64,000 bases of DNA from Falsirhodobacter deserti (GCF_004015795.1 NZ_ML137218.1:1711811-1775810), one strand, 5' to 3'; positions 27,517-36,283 are shown, counted from the first letter of the stretch. Notes: generated from the letters alone by a model not told the origin. A program made the numbers and translations.

Positions 27517-30138
27517 TCAGGGCTCGGGTTCGGCCGAGGCGAGAAGATGCGCCAGTTCCGGCTTGCAGGAACCACAGTTCGTGCCTGCGCGCAGGGCTCT
27601 GCCGATCCCCTCCACGGAAACCAGCTTCTGCGTCTGAATGCTTCGCAGGATCGTCTTTGCGCCGATGCCGAAACATGCACAAACCAGTGCGCCCTCGTCT
27701 TCGCGATCCGCACCGGGCTGCCCGGCAAGAATATCCAGCCCGCAATCGGACCCGACCGCTGCCGCGACGTATCTGCGCGACACCGCAACCGGATCGGCCG
27801 AGATGAACAGCGCCCCCACAAGCCGCCCCCCTTCGAGGAAGGCCAGCCGCAGAACGCCACGCCGATCGTCCCGCATCGTCAGCGGTTCAGCCTGCGAGCC
27901 AAGCAGGCGCGCTGCCGCCCTGCCCCAGTCATCGGGATGATGGCGGCCCGCCAGTTCAATCTGGAAACCGCCCTCCAGCGCCGCCTCGGCCCAGTAATCG
28001 CAATCGGGGCGCATCTTGCGGGCCGATACCGCAAAGCCGTACCACGCCGCCCTGAACGGTCGGATCGCCACGGCGGCCGATTTCAGCGCCGGCTGGCCCG
28101 AGACGGGATCTGTCACCGCAGGGATGATCGCGCCGATCCGGCCCGTCGGGGCCGTTTCGCCCGTCCAGTGGATGGGCGCGAACGGCTCGCCCTGCCCCAC
28201 GCTGTCAGTCACCGTGACACGCAGAACGGCGCGGCCATGTGGGGTGGACACCTCGGCCAGCGCGCCCGTCTGAAGGTGCAGACGCCCTGCATCTGCGGGA
28301 TGCAGGTCCAGATACGGTTCGGCCAGATGCTGGCCAAGACGCGGGGCAAGGCCGGTGCGGGTCATCGTGTGCCAATGATCGCGCACGCGTCCGGTGTTCA
28401 GCCGGAACGGAAATGCCTCTTCCACCGGCGCCGGGGCACGCGGGATGATCGGCAGCATCCGGCCCTTCCCGGAAGGCGTGGTGAACCGGCCGTCCCCGAA
28501 GAAACGCCCGCCTTTTTTCGTTGCCGATCGCGGCCAGTGGAAGGGTTCCAGATCGTCATAGGCCGCCACATCGATCGCGGCGAGGTCCGAGATGTCGAAG
28601 TCGCTGCCCAGCGCCCCCGCCACGCCGGACAAGGCCGCATGTTCGGCGAACACCTCGGCCGCGTGCGCCCAGCCGAAGGCCTGCGGCCAGCCCATCCGGC
28701 AGCCGATTTCGGCGATGATGCGCCAATCGTCCCGCGCCTGCCCGGCAGCGGGAAGGCTTCGCCGCTGCCGGCTGATGCAGCGTTCCGAATTCGTGACGGT
28801 GCCGTCCTTTTCGCCCCAGCCGGTGGCGGGCAGCAGCACATGGGCCAGCCGCGTCGTGTCGGTTTTCTCCATCATGTCCGATACCACCACAAAGTCGCAT
28901 CCGGCGATGGCGCGGGCCACGCGATCCGCTTCGGGCATGGAAACGGCAGGATTGGTGCACATGATCCACAGGGCCTTGATCCGCCCCTCCTCCACCGCGC
29001 GGAATATGTCCACCGCCTTCAGGCCCGGCGCGCCTGCCATGCGCGGCGTGTTCCAGAAGGTTTGAACGGCCTTGCGATGGGCGGGATTTTCAATCTCCAG
29101 ATGGCAGGCAAGCATATTGGCCAGCCCGCCAACCTCGCGCCCGCCCATCGCGTTGGGCTGCCCCGTGACCGAGAATGGCCCCATTCCCGCCCGTCCGATC
29201 CGCCCCGTTGCAAGGTGGCAGTTTATGATGGCGTTGACCTTGTCCGTCCCACTGTCCGACTGGTTTATCCCCTGCGAATAAACCGTGACGACCTTTTCCG
29301 AACCGGTCCAAAGATCAAGGAACCCCGACAGATCGCCCGGCGAAAGTCCCGAAGCATCGGGATCGGTCGCATGTGCAGCGGCAAGGGCACCGGCCATGCC
29401 TTCCACATGGGCCGAAAAGGCCTGATCGATCAGCCCGCGGCGGTCGATCTCTGCCAGCAGCAGGTTGAACAGGACGGCATCCGCGCCCGGGGCAAGCGCC
29501 AGATGCAGATCGGCAATGTCGCAGGTGGCTGTGCGACGGGGATCGATGACGACCACCTTCGTTCCACGCGCGGCACGGGCGGCGGCAAGGCGCTGATACA
29601 GCACCGGATGGCACCATGCGAGGTTGGAACCCACAAGCACCACCGTGTCCGCCAGTTCCAGATCCTCGTAAAGGCCGGGAACGGTATCGGTGCCAAAGCC
29701 CCGTCTGTGCCCCGCGACCGAGGAGGCCATGCACAGACGGGAGTTTGTGTCGATATTCCCCGAGCCGATGAAGCCCTTCATCAGCTTGTTGGCGACATAG
29801 TAATCCTCGGTCAGCAACTGCCCGGAAACATAGAAGGCGACGGAATCCGGTCCGTGTTTCGCGATGGTTTCGGTGAAACGGGCGGCGACAAGATCCAGCG
29901 CCTCGTCCCAGCCGGTTTCGCGGCCGTGGATGCGTGGCGCCAGAAGCCGCCCCTGAAGGCTCACCGTCTCGCCCAGGGCAGATCCCTTGACGCAAAGGCG
30001 GCCCGCATTGGCCGGATGATCAGGATCGCCCTTGATGGACAAGCCGCCCGCGCCATCGGGCGTGGCAAGCACGCCGCAGCCGACACCGCAATACGGGCAT
30101 GTGGTTCGGATTGCGGGGGGAGTGGGTTGCATGTTCAT
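27517..30138 (-). CDS. nasA: Assimilatory nitrate reductase, molybdopterin catalytic subunit
   Basis: Cytoplasmic molybdoenzyme that reduces nitrate to nitrite for nitrogen assimilation, 873 residues. The N terminus binds a 4Fe-4S cluster through C14, C17, C21 and C49 (CPYCGVGC...CVKG). The molybdopterin oxidoreductase domain follows, then the dinucleotide-binding domain (NTGRVRDHWHTMTRTG). A C-terminal BFD-type 2Fe-2S domain has C820, C822, C855 and C858 (CACFG...TNCGSC). No Tat signal is present, as expected for NasA. The ATG at 30138 overlaps the upstream stop as TGATG. Electrons probably come from the FAD protein encoded just upstream. Confidence 0.94.
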   Translation of the reverse strand: MNMQPTPPAIRTTCPYCGVGCGVLATPDGAGGLSIKGDPDHPANAGRLCVKGSALGETVSLQGRLLAPRIHGRETGWDEALDLVAARFTETIAKHGPDSVAFYVSGQLLTEDYYVANKLMKGFIGSGNIDTNSRLCMASSVAGHRRGFGTDTVPGLYEDLELADTVVLVGSNLAWCHPVLYQRLAAARAARGTKVVVIDPRRTATCDIADLHLALAPGADAVLFNLLLAEIDRRGLIDQAFSAHVEGMAGALAAAHATDPDASGLSPGDLSGFLDLWTGSEKVVTVYSQGINQSDSGTDKVNAIINCHLATGRIGRAGMGPFSVTGQPNAMGGREVGGLANMLACHLEIENPAHRKAVQTFWNTPRMAGAPGLKAVDIFRAVEEGRIKALWIMCTNPAVSMPEADRVARAIAGCDFVVVSDMMEKTDTTRLAHVLLPATGWGEKDGTVTNSERCISRQRRSLPAAGQARDDWRIIAEIGCRMGWPQAFGWAHAAEVFAEHAALSGVAGALGSDFDISDLAAIDVAAYDDLEPFHWPRSATKKGGRFFGDGRFTTPSGKGRMLPIIPRAPAPVEEAFPFRLNTGRVRDHWHTMTRTGLAPRLGQHLAEPYLDLHPADAGRLHLQTGALAEVSTPHGRAVLRVTVTDSVGQGEPFAPIHWTGETAPTGRIGAIIPAVTDPVSGQPALKSAAVAIRPFRAAWYGFAVSARKMRPDCDYWAEAALEGGFQIELAGRHHPDDWGRAAARLLGSQAEPLTMRDDRRGVLRLAFLEGGRLVGALFISADPVAVSRRYVAAAVGSDCGLDILAGQPGADREDEGALVCACFGIGAKTILRSIQTQKLVSVEGIGRALRAGTNCGSCKPELAHLLASAEPEP

Positions 30139-31376
30139 CAGCACGCCTCGGCCAGTTGTGCAGGCTCGGGGGCCGCCTTGGGTTGAAAGGCAGGCCCGAA
30201 GATCAAGGCATCGCGCATCGCGCCGATATTCGCTTCCCGCTGAAGCAGATCATAGAACCAGCCCCCGTCGGCGGTGTCGCCATACATGACGATCCCGATG
30301 ATCCGGTCGCCCTGCAGGACCAGCCGCTTGTAGATCCCGCCTTGCGGATCGCGCAGCACGATATCTTCCCGCCCCTCGCCCGGGGCGAAATCGCCCGCGC
30401 CGAACAACTCGCACCCCGTGACCTTCAGGCGCGTCGCGGTCTGCACGGGACGGAAGGTGGCCGGTTTGTTCAGCAAGGTCTGCGCCAGAACCTCGGCTTG
30501 GAGGTAAAGCGGTGCGACAAGCCCGAACAGCTGGTCGCGGTGTTCCACGCATTCGCCAAGGGCGAAGATATGCGGATCGCTGGTGCGCATTGCATCATTG
30601 ACCACGATTCCGCGCGCCACCTCCAGACCGGCATCATTTGCAAGCCGTGTTTCGGGCCGGATACCGACAGCCATGCAAACGAGATCGGCGGGATAAACCG
30701 TCCCATCCTCCAGCAGCACCGCCTCGGCCTTGCCGTCGCCAAGGATCGCTTTCGTTGCGCCCTTGCAGTGAACGGTGATGCCGCGCCGTTCCAGATCCTG
30801 TTGCAGCAAAGCGCCGGCCGCGGGATCAAGCTGGCGTTCCATCAGGTGGCCCATCAGGTGGATGACGGTCACGCTCGCGCCCCGTGCGGCCATGCCCGCT
30901 GCCGCCTCCAGCCCAAGAAGACCGCCGCCGATCACCACCGCGCTTTTGCCAGCCAGACCCGCCGCGATCATGGCCTCCGTATCCTCCAGGTCGCGATAGG
31001 TCACGACGCCCGGAAGCTCTTTCCCAACCACGGGAATGATGAAAGGCGCAGATCCCGTGGCCATCACCAGCGCATCATAAGGCGTGTCCCCGCCCGCCGA
31101 GCGGACGATCCGCGCGCTGCGGTCGACCTGCGTGACGGATTCGCCGAAACGGCAGGTCACGCCGCGGGCCGCATACCAGCCCTCGTCATGCGTCACGATC
31201 TGGGCATAGGTCTTTTCGCCCGACAGCACCGGCGACAGCATCAGCCGGTTATAGTTTCCGCGCGGCTCGGCGTTGAACAGCGTCACCTCCCACTGGTCGG
31301 GTGCGGCGTTGAAAAGATGCTCCAGCATCCGGCCCGAGGCCATGCCCGCGCCGATGACCACAAGTTTGCGCTTCAT
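30138..31376 (-). CDS. FAD/NAD(P)H oxidoreductase, NirB-N-terminal-like nitrate reductase electron-transfer subunit
   Basis: 412-residue pyridine nucleotide-disulfide oxidoreductase. It has the FAD-binding motif VVIGAGMASGRMLE, the NAD-binding GGGLLGLEAA and the second FAD motif region IFALGEC. It aligns in style with the N-terminal half of NirB nitrite reductase, but the BFD cysteines and the sulfite-reductase/siroheme domains are absent. In nas operons such proteins (NasC of Klebsiella, NasB of Bacillus) pass electrons from NADH to nitrate reductase. It is co-translated with nasA (TGATG) and lies about 10 bp after the transporter gene. Confidence 0.85.
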   Translation of the reverse strand: MKRKLVVIGAGMASGRMLEHLFNAAPDQWEVTLFNAEPRGNYNRLMLSPVLSGEKTYAQIVTHDEGWYAARGVTCRFGESVTQVDRSARIVRSAGGDTPYDALVMATGSAPFIIPVVGKELPGVVTYRDLEDTEAMIAAGLAGKSAVVIGGGLLGLEAAAGMAARGASVTVIHLMGHLMERQLDPAAGALLQQDLERRGITVHCKGATKAILGDGKAEAVLLEDGTVYPADLVCMAVGIRPETRLANDAGLEVARGIVVNDAMRTSDPHIFALGECVEHRDQLFGLVAPLYLQAEVLAQTLLNKPATFRPVQTATRLKVTGCELFGAGDFAPGEGREDIVLRDPQGGIYKRLVLQGDRIIGIVMYGDTADGGWFYDLLQREANIGAMRDALIFGPAFQPKAAPEPAQLAEAC

Positions 31377-31385
31377 CACGCCCCC

Positions 31386-32600
31386 TCACGCCGTTTGCGA
31401 CAGTTGCGCACGCGACATGCGGGCGATGGACAGGTGCATCCAGACGGCGCAGCAGGCAACCAGAACGAACAGCACCATGAAGCAGCTGGACCACAGTCCC
31501 GTCTGGTCCTTCAGCCATCCGAAAAGCAGCGGCAGGATGAACCCGCCAAGCCCGCCGATCATCCCGACCAGTCCGCCCACGGCCCCGACATTCTGCGGAT
31601 AGTAATTCGGGATGTGCTTGTAGACCGCTGCTTTCCCAAGGCTCATGAAAAAGCCAAGCGTGAAGATGACGGTCAGGAAGATCCATGTCGGAACGGTTGC
31701 GGGCATGGACAGGATTGCCGTCGCCACCAGCGAGACGGCGAAGGTCATGTAAAGCACCGTCCGTGCCCCGATGCGGTCGGACAGCACGCCGCCATAGGCG
31801 CGGAAGATGGATGCAGGGATGGAATAGGCCGCGCCTACGATACCTGCCATCCGCATGTCGAAGCCATAAACCCCGATCAGGTAATGCGGCAGCCAAAGTG
31901 CCAGCGCCACGAAGGCCCCGAAGCTGAAGAAATAATAGGCGGCGAAGCGCCAGACCTGGCCGTTTTTCAGCGGCGCGAATTCCTCGCGGAAACTGCGGGC
32001 GGGGGCGGCCGCGCCGCGGCGGGCGGCGGTCACGGGATCTTCCTTGCTCAGCACCCAGAACAGGATCGCGGTCAGGGCAAGAACACCGGCCCAGATGTGC
32101 GCGGTGGCCTGCCAGCCAACCGCGAACATCACGAAGGGGGCGGCGAACTTGGTTACCGCCGCGCCGACATTGCCGACGCCGAAGATGCCCAGTGCCGTAC
32201 CCTGCCGGTCCGCACCGTAGAAGCGCGAAACATAGGCCACGCCCACCGCAAAGGATCCGCCCGCCAGACCCACGCCCAGCGCCGCCACCAGCATCTGCGC
32301 GTAGGTTGCGGCCCAGCCCAGCAGAAAGGTCGCCAGCGCCGCCGCCAGCATGGTGAGGGTATAGACAAGGCGCCCGCCCAGCCGGTCCGTCATCACGCCC
32401 AGACCAAGCCGGACAAGCGAGCCTGAAAGGATCGGCATGCCGACCAGAAGGCCGAACTGCGTATCGCTCAGCGAAAGCTGGTCGCGGATCTGCAAGCCGA
32501 TGATGGAAAAGATGGTCCAGACGGCGAAGCAGATCGTGAAGGAAACTGTTGAAAGGGTCAGCGCGCGGCTGGCATCCGGTGCGGTGGTTTGAACAGGCAT
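31386..32600 (-). CDS. MFS nitrate/nitrite transporter (NNP family)
   Basis: 404-residue NarK/NasA-type transporter of the nitrate-nitrite porter family with about 12 membrane helices. Helpful blocks are the residues LVGMPILSGSLVRLGLG in helix 2 and two Gly-rich nitrate signature-like helices (GVGLAGGSFAVGVAYVS and GLVGMIGGLGGFILPLLFG). It is the first gene of the nitrate assimilation operon, with GGAGG just upstream of ATG 32600. Uptake of nitrate, rather than export of nitrite, is inferred from the operon context. Confidence 0.92.
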   Translation of the reverse strand: MPVQTTAPDASRALTLSTVSFTICFAVWTIFSIIGLQIRDQLSLSDTQFGLLVGMPILSGSLVRLGLGVMTDRLGGRLVYTLTMLAAALATFLLGWAATYAQMLVAALGVGLAGGSFAVGVAYVSRFYGADRQGTALGIFGVGNVGAAVTKFAAPFVMFAVGWQATAHIWAGVLALTAILFWVLSKEDPVTAARRGAAAPARSFREEFAPLKNGQVWRFAAYYFFSFGAFVALALWLPHYLIGVYGFDMRMAGIVGAAYSIPASIFRAYGGVLSDRIGARTVLYMTFAVSLVATAILSMPATVPTWIFLTVIFTLGFFMSLGKAAVYKHIPNYYPQNVGAVGGLVGMIGGLGGFILPLLFGWLKDQTGLWSSCFMVLFVLVACCAVWMHLSIARMSRAQLSQTA

Positions 32601-32694
32601 GGGTCCTCCGATGGCAAACTGGCTTCAGTAGCGTTCTGAAAGCGGTGCCCGGCGCCATCATGGCGGCATGCGGCTTCGTGCGCTTTCGTGATGC

Positions 32695-32731
32695 CACGCC
32701 TCGTTGCGTGATCGTGCCGCGGCTTTGCGGC
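32695..32731 (-). promoter_or_regulatory. Two-hairpin leader resembling an ANTAR (NasT) RNA target
   Basis: On the minus strand, about 95-130 bases ahead of the transporter ATG, two small hairpins sit in tandem. Hairpin 1 has stem GCCGC/GCGGC with hexaloop AAAGCC (32731-32716). Hairpin 2 has stem CACGC/GCGTG with hexaloop AACGAG (32710-32695). Five bases separate them. Both loops carry A at position 1 and G at position 4, the rule described for ANTAR-protein antitermination targets. NasT controls nas operons this way in related proteobacteria. No clear U-run terminator is seen downstream, so this remains a proposal. Confidence 0.55.
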
Positions 32732-32977
32732 GTATCGGTGGAACAGCTTCGCTCCGGCCCTGAAGCACAGCATTGCCCTGCTCAGGCAGACCCACAATGA
32801 TCGGGGCAACGTGCAAGGGGATCTTCCGGGCATTTTCGTCAAGCGCCGAAATTTTGCGCGGTTTCGAAGGTGAAAGACCCGCAACTGGGCTCCATTCCAA
32901 GCCTAAGCGGACCCACGGCCGTGGGAAGTCGAAGGCTTCTTCCGAGCTGCTTCGATCAGAAGTCTGGTTGACGACTA
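32732..32977. other. Upstream region of the nitrate operon, no gene seen
   Basis: Together with the leader at 32601-32731 this 377-bp gap has no convincing coding sequence; the open frames on the minus strand are shadows without recognisable content. It should hold the promoter of the nitrate operon. The boundary to lower-GC accessory DNA lies about here. Confidence 0.4.
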
Positions 32978-33373
32978 TTGGCTGACTGGCAAAAACCGAG
33001 CGCTTGGTATGGGATTCATGATGCGAACGCTCCATACGAAAAACATGCGGCACAGCGGCAGACTGTGGTTGACGCCGCCCGCATTTGCTTCGGCAGGACC
33101 GGCTTTCACCGCGCCACGACCGACGCCATCTGCACCGAGGCGGGCATGAGCACGGGCAAGCTTTTCAATTACTTCCCGAACAAGAGGGCGCTGATCCTTG
33201 CCGTCATCGTGGATCAGGCCCGAGAGACCTTCCGCCAGTTGGAGGCTCTGCTGTGGCAGGACGACCTCGTGGCCGCCCTCGGGGATATGCTGGACGAGAT
33301 ATTGCGACTGTCCGGCAACGCGCCGGAGCGGCGACTGATCCTCGAGGTGGCTGCAGAGGGAGCGGCGAGTTAA
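32978..33373 (+). pseudogene. TetR-family regulator, truncated
   Basis: The helix-turn-helix domain is clear (VDAARICFGRTGFHRATTDAI, then AGMSTGKLFNYFPNKRALI). The frame starts at a TTG (32978) with no good ribosome-binding site and no in-frame ATG; an ATG in a neighbouring frame suggests an N-terminal frameshift. It stops after 131 codons at LILEVAAEGAAS, whereas TetR proteins run to about 190-210 residues, so the ligand-binding half is lost. IS110-type sequence begins right after the stop. Its original target is unknown. Confidence 0.72.
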
Positions 33374-33652
33374 GCAAGGCAGGAGGGAATGTTTCCTCGC
33401 TCGTGTGAACGGCGGCTAAAGGGATGTGCCGGCTGCTCCCCCCGAAAGTCGTGTTATCCTGAACGGGATCACCGCATTCGAAAGGAGAACGGCCACGCGC
33501 GTAAAGAAAGCAGGAAGCCTTGAGACCCTTGCCGTAGTCGGCATCGACATCGGCAATGACACAATCCACCTGGTCGGTTTTGACTGCGGCGGCCAGCTGG
33601 TCTTGCGCCAGCAGATCCCGCGACAGGCGCTGACCCCTGCCTTTGCCGCCCC
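33374..33652 (+). mobile_element. IS110-family fragment (5' end and transposase N terminus)
   Basis: About 100 bp of non-coding lead sequence is followed by a frame with VVGIDIGNDTIHLVGFD plus GGQLVLRQQIPRQAL, the N-terminal DEDD (RuvC-like) signature of IS110/IS1111 transposases. After about 50 residues the match stops where the IS3-type element begins near 33653. The rest of the transposase is missing. Confidence 0.7.
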
Positions 33653-33721
33653 TGAGAACTGGACAGTTTGAAACTGGAGTTTTCGGCTAACATTCTCTGG
33701 CTGGGAGAGGAACTGAAGACG

Positions 33722-34045
33722 ATGAAGGTGTCGAGGTTTACGGAAGCGCAGAAGGCGTTCATCCTGAAGCAGGGCTAGGAAGGCACGCCGGTGGCGGAGA
33801 TCTGCCGCAAGGCAGGGATCACCAATCGTCCTGCTTCAACTGGAGTAAGGAGGATCATTGAACAGTCCAGTGGACTGTTCAATCGACGAACGCGGTATGG
33901 AGGGTTGCTGCCTGATGATATGCGCCGGCTGAAGGCGCTGGAGGACGAGAACAGCCGGCTGAAGAAGGTCGTGGCTGACCTGCCCCTGGACCGGGAGATG
34001 CTGCAGGACGTCATCCGACGAAAGCTCGTTCGCCAGCCGGCTTGA
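33722..34045 (+). pseudogene. IS3-family orfA (helix-turn-helix transposase subunit), broken
   Basis: The frame begins MKVSRFTEAQKAFILKQG, meets an in-frame TAG at 33776-33778, and resumes EGTPVAEICRKAGI, ending with LEDENSRLKKVVADLPLDREMLQDVI. The segment between the helix-turn-helix and YGGLLPDD, usually a short SQATYFNWKKK-like block, is replaced by a longer stretch carrying a 27-bp palindrome (33857-33883). It cannot give a normal product. Confidence 0.75.
33857..33883. repeat. Perfect 13-bp-arm palindrome inside IS3 orfA
   Basis: ATTGAACAGTCCA (33857-33869), one G, then TGGACTGTTCAAT (33871-33883). The arms are exact reverse complements. It lies in the stretch that departs from the normal orfA sequence. 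Confidence 0.85.
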
Positions 34046-34138
34046 ACCGGTGGCGCCTGCTGGCTCACCGTGCCCGCACACGGGCACTGGTCGATGGGAT
34101 GTTGGTGGACTGGGGTGTGTCGATCCGCCGTGCATGTG

Positions 34139-34146
34139 GGGCCCTG
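34139..34146. repeat. Target-site duplication of IS256 copy 1, left
   Basis: GGGCCCTG directly left of the element, repeated at 35480-35487 directly right of it. The 8-bp size fits IS256 transposition. Confidence 0.85.
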
Positions 34147-35479
34147 GAGAGTGTCCGAGCTTCTGTGTATTCGTGATGTGGTCCATGCTTCCTGAGAGGA
34201 GCAAGGCTGATGACGATTTCGAACGAATTGCTGGACGAGCTGCTGAAGGGCTGCAAGCGGCCTGACGATCTGCTTGGCGAGGCCGGGCTGATGAAGGAGC
34301 TGAAGATCCGTCTGATGGAACGGATGCTCGGGGCCGAACTGACCGCGCATCTGGGCTATGAGGCCGGTGCCGAGGCCCCGCCGGAACAATCCAACCGCCG
34401 CAACGGGATTTCAACCAAGCGGGTCAAGGGTTCGGATGGCGAGGTGCCGCTGTCGGTTCCGCGCGACCGGGATGGCAGCTTTGAGCCTGAGCTGGTGAAG
34501 AAGGGTCAGACCCGGATCGACGGGGTGGATGACAAGATCATCGGGCTCTATGCCGCCGGTTTGTCGGTGCGCGACATCCAGTCCCATCTTGAGGATCTGT
34601 ATGGCCTGCGGGTCTCGCCCGACCTGATCAGCCGCGTGACCGATGCAGTTCTGGACGAGGTGCGCGAGTGGCAGCACCGGGCGCTGGACCGGATGTATCC
34701 GATCGTCATTTTCGACGCGCTCAGGGTCAAGATCCGCGATGCCGACAGTCGGATGGTCAAGAACAAGGCGGTCTACATCGCCCTGGGTGTCACCAGGGAT
34801 GGGGAGCGCGAGGTCCTCGGACTCTGGATCGCCGACAACGAGGGCGCCAAGTTCTGGCTGTCGGTGATGAACGAACTGCGCAACCGGGGGGTTCAGGACA
34901 TCCTGATCGCGGTCGTGGACGGCCTGAAGGGCTTCCCGCAAGCCATCACAGCGGCCTTCCCGGATACCACAGTTCAGACCTGCATCGTTCACCTGATCCG
35001 GCATTCGATGAACTTCTGCAGCTGGAAGGACCGCAAGGCCGTGGCCGCCGATCTGCGCCCGATCTACCAGGCCCCGACGGCGGAGGAGGCCGCCCGACAG
35101 TTGGACGGGTTCGAGGAGAAATGGGCCGGGAAATACCCCTCCATTGCCCCGGCCTGGCGCCGGGCCTGGGCCGAGGTGATCCCGTTCTTTGCCTTCAGCG
35201 CAGCGATCCGGAAGATCATCTACACCACCAACGCCGTGGAGTCGCTGAACCGGGTGCTGCGGAAGACGCTGAAGACCAAGGGCTCATTCCCCACCGAGGA
35301 GGCCGCGACCAAGCTGATCTACCTGGCCATCCGCAACTTCGAGAAGGGCGGTCGTGCGGTTCGTGAATGGGTTGCGGCCCGCAATCAGCTGGCCATAATG
35401 TTCGCCGGGCGCTTCGACGCCTGACTGTATCTGAAAACCGTATGGGCCCCGTCAGATACACAGAGTTTCAGACACTCCC
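34147..35479 (+). mobile_element. IS256-family element, copy 1 (intact)
   Basis: 1333 bp. Left end GAGAGTGTCCGAGCTTCTGT and right end (reverse complement) GGGAGTGTCTGAAACTCTGT are imperfect inverted repeats. It is flanked by the 8-bp duplication GGGCCCTG and carries one intact transposase gene. It sits inside orfB of the IS3 remnant and encodes the same protein as the copy at 43975-45307. Confidence 0.92.
34210..35424 (+). CDS. IS256-family transposase (copy 1)
   Basis: 404-residue mutator-type transposase. The DDE residues are in IVIFDALRVKI (Asp), IAVVDGLKGFP (Asp) and TTNAVESLNRVLRK (Glu), and the C/HxxH-like region QTCIVHLIRHS lies between. The N-terminal region includes LMERMLGAELTAHLGYE, typical of the family. 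The frame is complete and identical in sequence to the second copy, so it is probably functional and recently moved. Confidence 0.96.
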   Translation: MTISNELLDELLKGCKRPDDLLGEAGLMKELKIRLMERMLGAELTAHLGYEAGAEAPPEQSNRRNGISTKRVKGSDGEVPLSVPRDRDGSFEPELVKKGQTRIDGVDDKIIGLYAAGLSVRDIQSHLEDLYGLRVSPDLISRVTDAVLDEVREWQHRALDRMYPIVIFDALRVKIRDADSRMVKNKAVYIALGVTRDGEREVLGLWIADNEGAKFWLSVMNELRNRGVQDILIAVVDGLKGFPQAITAAFPDTTVQTCIVHLIRHSMNFCSWKDRKAVAADLRPIYQAPTAEEAARQLDGFEEKWAGKYPSIAPAWRRAWAEVIPFFAFSAAIRKIIYTTNAVESLNRVLRKTLKTKGSFPTEEAATKLIYLAIRNFEKGGRAVREWVAARNQLAIMFAGRFDA

Positions 35480-35487
35480 GGGCCCTG
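35480..35487. repeat. Target-site duplication of IS256 copy 1, right
   Basis: GGGCCCTG, identical to 34139-34146. Joining the flanks restores the IS3 orfB reading ...RRACGALRFDPSGY. Confidence 0.85.
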
Positions 35488-36283
35488 CGCTTCGACCCAT
35501 CGGGCTACCCCTACAAATCCCGCCGAACCGGGCAGGCGGCTTTGGAACTGAGGATCAGGTAGTTTGCCAAACGCGGGTGCGCTACGGATACCGGCGTGTC
35601 CACGTGTTGCTGCGACAGGAAGGATGGCAGGTGAACATCAAGAAGACCCGACGGATTTACAACGAGTTGGGTCTGCAGCTTAGGAACAAGCATCCGAAGC
35701 GGCGGGTCAAGGCAGATGCGCGATGATCGCGCCGAGGTCGTTGGGCCGATGATGCCTGGGCCATGGATGTTGTCCATGACCGGCTGGCCCTGGGCAGCAA
35801 GCTGCGGATCCTGACCATCGTCGACACGCATTCCCGTCTTTGTCCGGCCGCGGACCCCCGCTTCACGTATCGCAGCGAAGATGTCGTGCGGACTTCAGAA
35901 CAGGTCTGCGCCCAGATTGGCCACCCAAAGACGATCAGGGTGGACGATGGCAGCGAGTTCATCGCGTGACCTCGATCTGTGGGCTTGCGTCAACAACGTA
36001 ACCCCGGACTTCTCACGTCACGGCAAGCCGACAGACAGCGGCTTCATCGAAGCGTTCAACAGCAAGCTCCGGTCTGCATGCGTGAACGCGCACTGGTTCA
36101 TGAGCCTTGCGAATGCGCGGGAAAAGCTGGGGTTGGCGTCGACACTACAACGAGGACGACCCCACAGCGCGATCGGGTACAATGTTCCGACCGCCTGCGG
36201 TATCCCGGCGACGCTCCTACGCAATGAAGTGATGCAATACGGACGACGAGATTCGCCAAAACTTTGGCTCTCATGCTCTCGCA

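Larger units (their letters stand above)
34046..36227 (+). pseudogene. IS3-family orfB (DDE integrase), frameshifted and interrupted
   Basis: Pieces in order: TRALVDGMLVDWGVSIRRACGAL before the IS256 insertion; RFDPSGYPYKSRRTG, then RVRYGYRRVHVLLRQEGW and the rest of the N domain after it; DVVHDRLALGSKLRILTIVDTHSRLC with the first Asp and IRVDDGSEFI with the second; GKPTDSGFIEAFNSKLR with the Glu; and PHSAIGYN to a TGA ending at 36227. The pieces lie in different frames with a TGA after KRRVKADAR (near 35724). All three catalytic acids are still visible. Confidence 0.78.
33653..36260 (+). mobile_element. Decayed IS3-family (IS407-like) element, split by IS256
   Basis: The left end TGAGAACTGGACAGTTTG begins at about 33653. 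orfA (33722-34045) and orfB (34046-36227) are both recognisable but carry a stop codon and frameshifts. At 34147-35479 an IS256-family element interrupts orfB. The right inverted repeat is not clear: GCCAAAACT near 36251 may be its worn remains, so the right boundary is approximate. The element is inactive. Confidence 0.75.

Noticed and set aside
32741-32800. A sigma-54 promoter (GG-N10-GC) upstream of the nitrate operon on the minus strand
   Set aside because: The spacing GG-N10-GC occurs once near 32770 but the flanking bases do not match TGGCAC/TTGC; chance matches are frequent in this GC-rich DNA.
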